Assembly (NCBI GenBank): GCA_037043015.1
Contig: CM073327.1
Span: forward strand, 840,627-904,626
Length of the DNA: 64,000 bases
DNA from: Bryum argenteum
Taxonomy: Eukaryota; Streptophyta; Bryopsida; Bryales; Bryaceae
Reading direction: 5' to 3'
The notes beneath the pieces are model-generated. The model was not told the origin of the DNA. It made no database searches and was given only the letters and a program-made list of their open reading frames with translations. Made by a program: the position numbers and the translations under genes. Position 1 is the stretch's first letter, and every line of letters starts with the position of its first letter. This document shows, piece by piece, positions 44,717 through 55,580 of the stretch.

Positions 44717-46980
44717 CTTATGTTATACCTCAATTTTTGTACACTCCAATTCATGGCCTACCTATGTAATGTCTCACATTTGTGCAGTCATTATCGAGTT
44801 GCTTGCGTTTGTTGCTCCGGCATTGACAAGGTGACTTGAGACACTCTTTCTTAAAGCAAGATTGTTCCCCGGACGTCTATACATTGCATATAATAAAGTA
44901 TCCAAGGGACTTACTATTTAGGTGGTTGCCTCTTAGGCAGAGTGTTGAATGGCCGCAGCAATGGCTAGACCAAAAGCCCTGCAGATTTCGACATGCTTCA
45001 AGAAGGCGATGGCGTTGAAAGTATAGCTTCGGTGGTGTCTACAACATCAAGTTTAGGGTAGCGTCGAGAAGGTTGTTAGTGTCAAGTTCGCTTTGAACCT
45101 CATCTACGTCCTGGTCTTGTTGTCTAAAGTTGGAATCTTTTGCTGCAAACAAGTCAGGAGGTGGATAGTGAGACGATTTCCATAATACTCATTGATTGCA
45201 TCGGAAACATCATGACGGAAATGTCTTGGCAAGTCCTTAGACTTTCATCCAGATGATGTCAAGTCCCTTAATCACCATAATTCCTCCCACTGCTAAATCA
45301 ACAAAGCTTTAAAAGCGACTTTGATATCTAACCTTGATTTTCCTTACTATTTAAAGCCTAAAAACTAAAAATTCTTGTAAGTGTAATTAATAGAAATGTA
45401 TTCACTAATTTTTCACCTAACCAAATAGTCAATGGTATTTTGACTAGATCGGACGGACGCAAACTCTATCAAAGTGGCGAGTTGAATGGGACGGGTGAAC
45501 TTGACGTCCGTCGACTATAACAAGCGTAGTGTGAATGACCCTTTATATAGGAGGTCCTACCCGTTTAGCAAGTTGAATAGCCAAAAGTTTAAAAAAGATT
45601 TATGTCTTAACTTCATAATGAACTTATTAAAGGTTATGTGGATCAAAACTTGAGCCATTAAGCATTATGTGGACTTTAAACAAAAAAAAAAACTTGTGGA
45701 ATTCTTTTGTACAGTTCAATGGAATTTGAGAAGAGATATAATCTATAAGAGATTGCATAAAAAATTTGCGGGTAAATATTATGGAAGAAAATTATTGCCC
45801 TATCAAAATATCTCTAATGGGTACATACAATTTATTTTGACCAATAATATCTCATTAGCTTGACTCAAGTTCAAATATAACATTTTTAATAGGTCCCTTC
45901 ATCACCTCACTAAAATCTAGGGCATTCTTTGATCACCTCATTAAAATACTATTCTACTTATTCTCTCTATATATATATACCCATTATTTACAATCTGAAA
46001 AAGCAAAAATGAAGGCTCAATGCCAATTCATTAATAGCTTAATTTTAATTTTCAAAACTACATCGTTTGGTGTTCCTTGTTGGTGAGAATGACAGGTTGT
46101 GTTGCTTGAACCAAGGGAGGGATGGGGAAAGAGTAGCTCCGCGTTTCATGGTGAGAGAGGAGGAGAGAGGGTGTGTTAGTCTCTCCGGACGCACACCCTT
46201 GTGTTTGACATGAAAACTTTGTAAATGTAAGTGGAGAAGAGGTTGGCATCTTTGGGATGCGAGACACACACACACGGAGGCTTGAAACCTACAAAAACTT
46301 ACAGATCTCGCACTAGTGAAGTCGCACCCTTTACACAAACTTTCAGATCTAGATCTAGATTTACAATTTCCAAGCTTGGTGCTGGGATGAGTGTTGCATC
46401 CATGTGTTGGCGATCCGGTTGTATGAAATGGACATACGAATCGACCGCGTGTGTGCGACACAACCTCAAAACTCCACATACAAGATCAAACGATCTAAGT
46501 CAACACCCTCCATTCTCTCTCATCGAGAGACAAGGACAACACATTGCAATGACTTCATCAACTCGAAGCAAGAAGAGATTTTTTCACAGCTTGATTTCCT
46601 TAACCCCGTTTTTTACACCAATCTCCTATTCTTTGTTTTTGCTAGGCTTTACAATATACTATACACTCTCTCGCTTCATAATAACATTGAGCATATAGGG
46701 ATAGTTTTGCCTAACCATATGCATGAAGGTGGTACATTTTTACGTAAACTAGGACAGAGATGACAATATTAAAGAGCGCATGAAGATCCGAGAAGAGAGG
46801 CACCATCACACTCACGATGCTATCCAAACAAAGTTTCACCCATGGAGGCGATGATGACTTTAGCGCTCGGACAAAACCGCATTCATCAAGGCAATCCGAG
46901 GAGTCGGGCGAATACACCTACGCATGTAAAAGACAAAGTCGATCGAAGTTGAGAAGCGGAAACATCATCGCGCTACGAGA
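44717..46980. other. Long stretch with no recognisable gene
   Basis: AT-rich sequence with short spurious frames. A TA microsatellite lies near 45,967-45,980. Confidence 0.5.
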
Positions 46981-46984
46981 AACC

Positions 46985-47285
46985 AAGGAACAAGAGGATT
47001 CGGCACGACTTGCAACGTCAAGTCCAGGAGAGAACGATGCTAGCTTGTGCGAGCGGTGCAGAAGAAGATCGGGAGAGCCGAGAAGTCAAAACCAAACCGC
47101 TACAGGAAATCGATGAAGACGACGACTCAAGTATCACCCGCAACGCAAAGTCCGGGAGAACGATGCTAGCCTTGTGCGAGCGGTCAGCGAGTAAGATCGG
47201 AACTTAGAAGTCAAAAGACGAGAATTGAGTATCGCCCGCAACGTCAAACCGGGAGAACGACCCTAGCATATTCGAGCGATGTAGT
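46985..47285 (+). repeat. Tandem repeat, three units of about 100-130 bp
   Basis: Each unit contains CAACG(T)CAAAGTCCGGGAGA-like sequence followed by ACGATGCTAGCTTGTGCGAG or a close variant, then GATCGG..GAAGTCAAAA. Copies start near 47,009, 47,141 and 47,239, the last being degenerate. Frames through it differ between units, so protein repeats are unlikely. Confidence 0.7.
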
Positions 47286-47331
47286 AGACCCTGCGAGAAT
47301 CACTTGAGGCGCCAATCGAAGAGGACCCGAG

Positions 47332-48228
47332 GTGGTTCGAGAAGAAGGAGAGCAAGCAAAGAGAAGACAGCGACACTGCAGTCCAGGGATAAGCTACCTC
47401 AACGGATCTCAGGTAAGTTGCCTAAACCCTAATCTCAAGAATCTCAGAACTATGAGACTAATTTTGGCATCCGGTATTACGAGATCAGATCACAACCACT
47501 CGCAGATGAAAATTGCAGCAAACCCTAGAAAAGTTAATAACGGTAAACGAAATCGAACAATGGACGATCAGAATTTGATCAGAATGAATGTCAGTCCGAC
47601 GAAGAGTAGTATAAATCATGATACGAAGACTAGAATGCCCTCTCAAATCATTATAGGAACGCTCGAGAAAGCTCATTGCCTCCTGTATCTCGATCGTCAG
47701 CCAGCTTCTAGGTGCGAACTGATTTTTCTTGAATTTGTGAACTTGAAATGTTTTGCTGCAATCTGTACCTTGTTGCCTAGTATTAGCATGATAGAGTTCA
47801 AAGTTAAAGGTAGTAGGTATGTGCAAGACGCGTTGTTGATAGGAAGTACTCGGATTGAAAAATGTGCTGGAAAACTTGCTGCGCTGTATGAAATGAATGT
47901 GACAGATCTGAACTTTGCGAATCCAGTTTTGTTGTTAGAACCGCTGTCCCGTGGCGAGAGGAATCAAAGGACGACCAGATCAGTTCAGAGAGGACGACCA
48001 GATCAGTTCCTCCCGTTGTCCCGTGACGAGAGGAATCAAAGGACGACCAGATCAGTTCAGAGAAGACGACCAGATCAGTTCCTGCCACCTGTAGTAGAGA
48101 AGGTTTTGTCGTATCCGTCGACGCTGCCAAGAGTTGAAGTAACGACGTTAAAGATGACCCCACAAAAGCTGAAGGAGCGAGTACCAGGAAGTGCCGATCG
48201 GCCCAGGAAAAGCGGAAGAAAACCCTGA
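47332..48228 (+). CDS. Hypothetical 298-codon ORF with a 75-bp tandem repeat
   Basis: Open from 47,332 to TGA at 48,226. No domain recognised. The C-terminal half contains two copies of a 25-residue repeat (PLSRGERNQRTTRSVQ start) from a 75-bp duplication at 47,938-48,087, each unit itself holding two CGACCAGATCAGTTC words. The C-terminus is basic. It could be a decayed retroelement product or a spurious frame; the opposite strand is also open over 48,340-47,804. Confidence 0.3.
   Translation: MVREEGEQAKRRQRHCSPGISYLNGSQVSCLNPNLKNLRTMRLILASGITRSDHNHSQMKIAANPRKVNNGKRNRTMDDQNLIRMNVSPTKSSINHDTKTRMPSQIIIGTLEKAHCLLYLDRQPASRCELIFLEFVNLKCFAAICTLLPSISMIEFKVKGSRYVQDALLIGSTRIEKCAGKLAALYEMNVTDLNFANPVLLLEPLSRGERNQRTTRSVQRGRPDQFLPLSRDERNQRTTRSVQRRRPDQFLPPVVEKVLSYPSTLPRVEVTTLKMTPQKLKERVPGSADRPRKSGRKP
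47938..48087 (+). repeat. 75-bp direct repeat, two units, with nested 15-bp words
   Basis: The units differ at a few bases (GGCGAG/GACGAG, AGAGGA/AGAAGA). Each contains two copies of CGACCAGATCAGTTC. Confidence 0.85.
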
Positions 48229-48933
48229 TCTGCAGAAATGGACTGAAGGTTTGAAAGATCGATAACTGACAAGAATCGAACAGCATCGAACCAGCGCAAA
48301 AACATTGGTGTAACTGAATACTTGCCGTCCCAATCGCCAACTCGATTTAAAGCAAACAGTGTAATATTTCGAACTTTGTACTCTTAATTGTTCTTCATTA
48401 TAGTATGCACGTTTACCATTGTAGCAATGTAAATAGAACATATAGAGATAATCACGTGAACTACACTAAAACCAAAGTCTCACATAAAATGCATGTTTGT
48501 ATGTCTAGGATAGAAGGTATTTCATGTTGTAGTGGTAAAGAATGTCTTTCTTATTTTGAAAGAAGACTTTCCACCACGCTTATTATATTGAAACAAACCC
48601 TCATGCGATGGTGTCTCTATGTGGATGATTATCCTAGTAAAGAAGATAGGTCTCCGCATGGGCTTGGAAAATTGAGGAAAGACCATTAAAAGTACATAAG
48701 AAAATGGGAATGATTGGACATGATAAATTGCAAAGGTTGCATGTAATGCACAAAAACCTTAGAATATGTAGATGTTTAAGTAGGTCAATGATTGCATTGC
48801 CTTATAATTTGAAATGCTCTCTCTCAAAACCCATTCACATAGGCCTTCAAATTAAATTGGGGAAGTGAATGGAAAGAGGTAAAAAAGAGAGCAAACCTCT
48901 ACAAACCTTACGAAACATTGTTTATATTTTCGG
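48229..48933. other. Spacer before the LINE ORF1-like region
   Basis: No recognisable gene. It may be partly the 5' UTR of the LINE; no boundary or target duplication was found. Confidence 0.4.
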
Positions 48934-50078
48934 ATGGCATCCACAAGTTCCTCAAACCCCAAAGATGTTGGTATGGAAGAGGTGAGTGCTTCACAAAAGA
49001 GATTAAGTTCAATGAACGAAACGTCAAGCCAAAAGAAGGCTAAGGGAAAGGAGCATATTGCACCACGTCCTCCCTTTTGGCTTGGGTTTCAAGCACTAAA
49101 TTGGACCAATCGCAAAAAGAATTTACCAAAGGATAGATTTGTAAGTGTGCATGAGTTAATGAAAAGTGGCATGGAACATGAGGAGGCAAAGGAAACCCTA
49201 AACGCCACCCCTTCTTTTCCTTGGGTTATTCAACAAGAATGGCCCTACAAAAGGGAAGATGGGGTGGAAGGTTAACACTTCAACCTCACTCAAATCCCGT
49301 TTGATGTTGAGGTTGACGACCAAGGGTTTTCATTTGACTACCACATAGCCATCCATTTTGAAATAGAAGAGAATAGATGGGCAAGAGACTTGATATTGGA
49401 GAAAACAAAAGAAAGACTAAAAAAGATGAAGATAGAAGTTGGAGAAGAAATTAGTGAAAACATAGCAATTTTTGTTTTCACAAGTCTACGACTTGGAATG
49501 GCCTAATTAAAATTCATTTGAAAGAGCCCCATAAGGATGGAAAGGCACTCCTCCAAGGAACGAGAGCGTTCATCCTTACTATGGATGATAACGTCTCGAG
49601 GAGGGGTAAAGTGTGCAAGTCGTATGACGCACTGGCACTCAATAACCTCCTTTCAGCAAAGATTTCAAGCGAAAACCTTAGGGGCAAAGAATGGTTTGAT
49701 GTTTTAGAGGAAACCATGGCGGAAGGGTTTTATAGAGGTCATGAGTATGAGATAACTAATGTCCAAAAGAAAAAAGAATTTAACTTTGCGTGGGTTGTTG
49801 CCACATCACCGGAACAATGTAACAAGATCATAAAATACAAAGTCACGGTTGATAATGAAATCCTAGAGGCAAAAGTTTCAATGAAAGAGAAGCTAACGGA
49901 CAAAGAGAAAGCCCAAAAGAATGCACTCATCCTCATAGTCAAAAATCTCAACAAAGTCAAAAGTACTCAAGAAATTGAGTATGAGATTAAAAAACATATG
50001 GGCGAGAAAAATGTTGTCAATGTGTTTTTCCGACTTGAGGGTAAAAGCATGTGGGAAGTTGTAACGTCCAGTGTCTAA
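48934..50078 (+). pseudogene. LINE ORF1-like nucleic-acid-binding protein, frame-broken
   Basis: Frames 48,934-49,275 (Ser/Lys-rich start, then PPFWLGFQALNWTNRKKNLP), about 49,276-49,506 (FNLTQIPFDVEVDDQGFSF) and 49,518-50,078 (RAFILTMDDNVSRRGKVCKS, WFDVLEETMAEGFYRGHEYE) read as one protein with two breaks, a stop near 49,273 and a frame change near 49,490. Residues about 130-165 of the last frame (ALILIVKNLNKVKSTQEIEY) look like an RRM-type strand-helix unit. A basic N-terminus followed by an RRM-like fold suits a retroelement ORF1. Linking it to the RT 5 kb downstream is inference from order and orientation. Confidence 0.5.
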
Positions 50079-50201
50079 ATCCATTGTTTATAAGAAACAC
50101 TTAAAAAAGAATGTAAAAATGTTGGGTAAATATGTGGAATTTACCCTCACCCTAAGAGTCTTGATGGAATTAATGCACCATCTCAAGAGGAACTTACATC
50201 T

Positions 50202-50423
50202 TTGGGGTTTTCGGATGTCAACACGGCATTAGCAAACACGGTCGAAGCCATGGAAAATGCTCCACACAAGGGTTATTCAAAAAAAGAGCTTGAGAAACTC
50301 ATGAAAGATGCGGTCAAAGAAGGCAATAACGAGATACGAAGAGAGCTTGGAACCATGAAGGAGTCAATGATCAAGGAAGCAAAAGAGTATGTGGACACAT
50401 CTTCAAAGAAGTTGAACACATGA
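50202..50423 (+). pseudogene. Helical fragment following ORF1
   Basis: A 73-residue frame, Lys/Glu-rich and helical (KKELEKLMKDAVKEGNNEIR), consistent with the C-terminal coiled part of the same ORF1 after a frame break near 50,080-50,200. Confidence 0.4.
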
Positions 50424-51142
50424 CTAGCTCTACTCAAACAACAATTAGCGGCTACAATGCAATGCATAGATAGTGTAGGGGAAAGATCGGATATTTTGGC
50501 GATCGAAGGAAACATGGACACATCAAACTAGCTTTGACAAATAACAATGGTAAGATACAAGTTTTTATTGTTGGTATATTTTTATATACTAATAACAAAC
50601 ACGAAAAAAACAATAAGGTATTACTAAATACCACCAACTTGAAGAAATTAATGAACTCCAAATATAAAACAAAGGAAAGAAAGAACTTAAATAAGAATAA
50701 AAAGATAAAAATAAATAAAATAGAAATAAAAATAGTTAAAATAAAAATAAAAATAGAATATACAACAACAAAAGAAAAAATAAACAAGAATAGGATAAAT
50801 CAAAGCAGTAAATGAAAGCATAATTAAGATAAGTAAAAGTAAATACAAAATTAAAATAAACAAGAAGGTAAAAAAAGTAAAAGCAAAGGGGAAAAATTTG
50901 AATATAAAGAAAATAAAAGTGAAAATAAAAGAAAAGAAAATAAAATTTAAAAAAATAAAAGTTAAGAAAACAAAAGTGAAACTAAAAGTAAAGAAAATAA
51001 AAGTGGAACTAAAAGGAATAAAAATAAAAATATATAAGTATAACATTAAAATAAAAATATATGCACTCAAAGTAAAATTAATTAAAATACAATAATAAAC
51101 GGAAAGAATAAGGAATTTAAAGTAAAAGTAAATAGAAATACC
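50424..51142 (+). other. Extremely A-rich, low-complexity stretch
   Basis: Mostly A with G and T interruptions (AAAATAAAA, AAAGTAAAA words). Short Lys/Ile-rich frames are open on the plus strand. I see no recognisable domain. Confidence 0.6.
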
Positions 51143-52288
51143 GTGAAAGAAAAAATAAATAAACCAAGAACAAATGTATATAGAGAATCATTATGGAAAA
51201 AACAGAATTGGAAGAAGATAATGTACAAGATAAAAGACATCTATAAATACAAAGAGAATAGGAATAATGGGAAAGGAAAAAGTAGAAGTAAGAGCTCTGA
51301 TTTAAAAAGGAAAAACGAAAGTATGAAGATAAATATAAGAGGGAATGGCTTGAGAATGTCATTTCGTAAAAATATATCAAAGATGGAAAAAAATAGGAAA
51401 ATAACAATAAAAATAAAAATCAGAAAAGAAATAAAATTACCAAATACAAAAATAAAATATAATAAATTTGATGAGATAAAAAGGTATAAGAATAAAGCCT
51501 TAAAAAAGTCAAAAAATAAAAATATGACGGCTAGGAAAAAGAATAAAAAGAGGGTAATATACACAAGAAAGAATAATTGCAAAAGAAGATCAAAGAAAGA
51601 AAAAACAATAATATCTAAAAATAGAAAAACAATGGGAAGTAAAAATAGATATAGATACAAATTACTATGGAGAAGAGAAATTGAAAGCAAAAACCAACAA
51701 AAGATAAGGAATGATAAAACGACTAAAAATAGAAAAATCAAGGAGAGTGGAAAGACATATAATAAATTAAAATTAAGAAAGGAGATATATAAAAATATGA
51801 TAAAGATAGTTAAATTAAGAATATTGAAGGTTTCAATTAAAGTAAGCAATACTAAAAATAATGTGTTCAAATCAGGGCGGAAAAATAATAACAAAATAGT
51901 GGATGGGGTAGGAAATCATTACCAAAGAAATAATAAAAATAAAAATGTACCAAAAGGCAAGATCTCTAAAAATAGAATATCATTTTCAGTGGACCCAAAA
52001 TTAAGAGATGAAAAAATAATCAATTTAATAATGAGTAACATGAATTCTAAATTAAAATCACGCAAAAGAGAATCCAAGATTATAATAGTAAATTCTATAA
52101 ATAGAAGCTGGAATACAAAGAGACTTAAAATAAAAGATAATAGTAGTATTTATCTTGATATATGTGAAAAAGAGAAAAGTAAACAATTAAGTAATGGAAT
52201 TACAATTTCCCTAGAAATATATAGGAAGAATTTGGAAGCGGGAGAGTTGGCTGCCCGGCCGAAGAAGCCCCGCAGCGCTCAAAAATAG
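51143..52288 (+). CDS. 381-codon Lys/Asn/Ile-rich ORF in A-rich DNA (unknown)
   Basis: Open from an ATG at 51,143 to TAG at 52,286, in sequence so A-rich that TAA should occur often by chance. The product is strongly basic, rich in Lys, Asn, Arg and Ile, with no recognised domain. The last 18 residues come from an abruptly GC-rich patch (GELAARPKKPRSAQK). It lies between the ORF1-like region and the 2A-containing ORF, in the same direction. It might be a nucleic-acid-binding linker of the LINE, or low-complexity DNA whose stops happen to be absent. Confidence 0.35.
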   Translation: MKEKINKPRTNVYRESLWKKQNWKKIMYKIKDIYKYKENRNNGKGKSRSKSSDLKRKNESMKINIRGNGLRMSFRKNISKMEKNRKITIKIKIRKEIKLPNTKIKYNKFDEIKRYKNKALKKSKNKNMTARKKNKKRVIYTRKNNCKRRSKKEKTIISKNRKTMGSKNRYRYKLLWRREIESKNQQKIRNDKTTKNRKIKESGKTYNKLKLRKEIYKNMIKIVKLRILKVSIKVSNTKNNVFKSGRKNNNKIVDGVGNHYQRNNKNKNVPKGKISKNRISFSVDPKLRDEKIINLIMSNMNSKLKSRKRESKIIIVNSINRSWNTKRLKIKDNSSIYLDICEKEKSKQLSNGITISLEIYRKNLEAGELAARPKKPRSAQK

Positions 52289-52384
52289 ACTTACTAAAAA
52301 TAGAAATACTACTAGATTTACTAAAAATAAAAATACTAATAAAAGTAAGTAAAGATACAAATATTTTTAAATTAATTATCAATC

Positions 52385-52582
52385 TATTTTTAGAAAAATA
52401 TTTTTAGAAGACATATTTTTAGAAAACCTATTTTTAGAAGACATATTTTTAGAAGACATATTTTTAGAAGACATATTTTTAGAAGACATATTTTTAGAAG
52501 ACCTATTTTTAGAAAACCTATTTTAGAAAACCTATTTTTAGAAAACCTATTTTTAGAAAACCTATTTTTAGATAACCTATTT
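52385..52582 (+). repeat. 15-bp minisatellite, about 13 units
   Basis: The unit AGAAGACATATTTTT alternates with the variant AGAAAACCTATTTTT. The unit length is a multiple of three. In one frame it encodes a repeated Ile/Leu-Phe-Leu-Glu-Asp/Asn pentapeptide, until a one-base deletion near 52,525 ends the phase. It sits directly upstream of the 2A-containing ORF. Confidence 0.9.
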
Positions 52583-52600
52583 TTTCAATTAATATATTTC

Positions 52601-53098
52601 TTGGCCAAAACCAAATTTGATAAAAAGACTATTTTTAACACTACCTCAATGAATGTATCCAAGAGAACTTTCAACACATATTATTACAAATATAATGACA
52701 TGCATCATCTAATCAAATGTGGGGATATTGAAACCAACCCTGGCCCTATGCCAGATGTGTTTGAAAAACACCCCAAACATACAAACCGCACACAAAACAC
52801 GTTAAACATGAAAATGCGAGCTAGGCCTCCCGGCCTCACCTATAAACCAAATCTAAAAACAACATACAAAACCCACACACGCACCATTACACCCAAGTTA
52901 GAGACACAAAAAGCTCAACTTATGGGGCTTCTAAAACTAAACCAAATTAACAGAAACAAACCAAAATACCTCGTCACAAGAGAACATCTACACTACATAA
53001 AATACCATAAAATATCCATAAGTAAACAAACAAACCACACACACAATTCTAACCAAATAAAAAACCAAGTTCGGCCTCCGGCCTCGCCTATAAACTAA
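52601..53098 (+). pseudogene. N-terminal LINE ORF with 2A-like ribosome-skipping motif
   Basis: The 165-codon frame contains CGDIETNPGP at about residues 40-49, the full D-x-E-x-N-P-G-P consensus at which ribosomes skip a peptide bond. 2A-like motifs are known at the N-terminus of some non-LTR retrotransposons (for example in trypanosomes and several animals). Downstream lies a Thr/Lys/Asn-rich region with a PPGLTYKP word belonging to a tandem repeat. The frame ends before the endonuclease. Confidence 0.8.
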
Positions 53099-53360
53099 AA
53101 ACAACATACAAAATCCAAATACACACCATTACATCCACACCGATAATTTGGCCTCAAAAACTAAATAAACCCAACAAAAAACAAAAACATTCCATTCTGT
53201 AACAACAATTACATCACTCAAAACATACTAAAATATCCAACCTCCAAACAACAAACGCTACGCACTACACTATACATACAAACAAACAAACCCGACCTCT
53301 CCAACTCACCTACAAATCAATAACTCAAAAACATACAAAACACACACAAACAACACTATA
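52819..53360 (+). repeat. Imperfect tandem repeats of about 220-245 bp within the LINE
   Basis: Three related segments begin at about 52,819, 53,066 and 53,287, with GGCCTCNCCTATAAA-like starts followed by AACATACAAAA and CACACNNCACCATTACA. They lie between the two 2A copies. Confidence 0.65.
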
Positions 53361-53410
53361 TCTACAAAAGTACCAAAATCAACAAACCACACTTCTAAAA
53401 ATTACCAATA

Positions 53411-53520
53411 CACATACAAATGACAAATATCATTTAACACGATGCGGTGATATCGAAACTAACCAGGGCCCATGCCAAATATACTTAAAACACACCCATC
53501 CGTTCACAAACGTAGATGCA
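53411..53520 (+). pseudogene. Second, mutated copy of the 2A-like segment
   Basis: In one frame it reads CGDIETNQGP, flanked by sequence matching the first copy (Asn-Asp before, Lys-His and Phe-Thr-Asn after). The essential Pro of NPGP is Gln here, which should abolish skipping. The two copies lie 725 bp apart in the same orientation, so the 5' part of the element was duplicated. Confidence 0.8.
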
Positions 53521-54097
53521 AAAACTACTTTATACCATGCACAATTAGTCTACATCCCGAATACCAACATCTATCAACACAATTCGCGCCATGTCTCATA
53601 AATACTCACCCACAACATCCGAAGCACAAATAAAATACCCATATCTTACAAATTACATCCGGAAAACTACCATCACCCAAAGACTCGCATATTATACGCT
53701 CTTATCACAACAATAAATCCATCACCGTAAACATGCAACCGAATCCTTGAACATCCCACAAATCCTAATTGGACTACTATATTCTTTTGAACGAAATGGC
53801 CACACTTCAAAACCCACCAGAAAGACATCTTAACAACCCACACCCATATACACAATTCAAAAACATAAATTGTAACCTAATAAACCCCCCAATACCATAC
53901 ACAAACAATTATACGAATTCATTCAACAAAACAACACACCACCCAATCAAGAACAACTAAAAACAAATTCCCATTTCTACCCGAGAACCTACTTACGAAG
54001 CCCTAAAATTCAACGAACCTCTTCCCGAATACTCCCATCCCCTCCAAAGACCGGATGTACCCCCACAAAATACAACACCAATCACCACAAACCATAA
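53521..54097 (+). other. LINE linker between 2A region and endonuclease
   Basis: A/C-rich, G-poor sequence with short frames only. Part of the element by composition and position. Confidence 0.5.
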
Positions 54098-54900
54098 AAC
54101 ACATATAGTCACATGGAATGCCTCATCGCTCAACACCGCCTCCCAAATCTACATGAATTAATCACTAACACTCCAACAAGCCCCGCAATCATCGCAATAC
54201 AAGAAACTAAACTAACTGCCACAAAATCTACCAAATACCTTCAAAACCTATTTCCAAATCACAAAATGATCTTCAACAATACACACGCACTAACGCGATG
54301 CATGCAACAACGAATGGAATATACACCTACAAGAGGGGGCCTTTTGTTATTTATAAACAACAAATACACATACCCAGGTAATGTTACCAAAATCCCAACC
54401 CCCGCCGCAATATCACCATATTTACAAATCATAAAAATAAAAAACGAACCCCTACAACCTTGGTTACTTATACACATGTACATGCCGTCACATCCAGGAA
54501 GACACCCCTTACTTAGAAACAATACAACTACAAATAACACAACAGATTTAAAGACACCCTAACCACATTCAAATATTATGTGGGGATTTTAATAGAGACA
54601 TAGCTCTCATAGGTCGTCGACACGAATTAGACACAACTCCACCGCAATTAGAAGACAAGGATTGGCGAGCATTCACAAATTCCCTACAACTAACATATAT
54701 ACCAACAAACATTGTATATTCGAGACAAGGAGGACAAAATTATAGTGAAACCAAACCTAATAGATGGATTTTTATAAATACCCCAATAACAATTTATATA
54801 CATCGCTAACTATTACAGAACATAACCTCAACTCGGATCATTCTCCAATTACTCTTCAAATACCTCCAAACACACCGCTCATAAGACCCCACAAGAACCA
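54098..54900 (+). pseudogene. LINE AP-type endonuclease, frame-broken
   Basis: Motifs of the exonuclease-endonuclease-phosphatase fold appear in order but in different frames: THIVTWNASSL (54,098-54,130), IIAIQETKL (54,190-54,220), LCGDFNRD (54,577-54,600) and NSDHSPITL (54,832-54,860). The catalytic Asn, Glu, Asp and His residues are visible. The enzyme nicks target DNA to prime reverse transcription. At least two frame changes, near 54,150 and 54,550. Confidence 0.85.
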
Positions 54901-55580
54901 ACATCTAAACCAATAAGACTTTTAAATCTTATTCCACAAGAAAGCCTTGATAAATTCAAAACAATATTCTATGAAGACAACTCAAACGAAATCAATGACC
55001 TCACCTCTCTTCTCTCAAACACTCAATTAACAAATACACAATGGCAAACGGCATGCGAAAAACTAAACCACTTAATTCAAAAAACATCCAAGTTAATTGA
55101 AAACACTTGCAGCCGCACCACCCTTGCCTACACTAACACCACGCACATCCGAACAAGGAGGATTTCTACCAAGAAAACTCCAAAAACAATGGAAAAAACA
55201 CCTAACCACATACCATCTAATTCGCAAGGCTATATACGAAGACAAAAAAACACCCCCAATTGGCGGCAACACCCCATAATAGAAGAACTAAGCAAACATA
55301 CACACATAGACATTCCACCACCTCCACTACAAACCAACAATCCACAAGAATGGATCCAAACCCTAGCGAGAAATAGCAAAATCATCAAAAAAACAAGCAC
55401 AAAAATCACTACGAAATTCACCCAAGCATGCATTAAAAAAGCCATCACGAAATATAGGCGGTTATACGACAAAAATCCAAAAAAATAAACAAAAAGTCTT
55501 TAGATATCAAGATACTCCACCACTTGATCGCATCATAGATAGATATAACAACCTCTTAACCAACCCGAAAGACATCGCAA

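Noticed and set aside
46045..46479. 144-codon minus-strand ORF
   Set aside because: Cys/Ser/His-rich low-quality translation overlapping other open frames, with no motif or splice context.
50534..51407. Opposite-strand hydrophobic ORFs (Phe/Ile/Leu-rich)
   Set aside because: They are the complement of A-rich low-complexity DNA and have no membrane-protein family signature.
52385..52582. CRISPR-like array
   Set aside because: The unit is 15 bp with no spacers, in a eukaryotic genome; it is a simple minisatellite.
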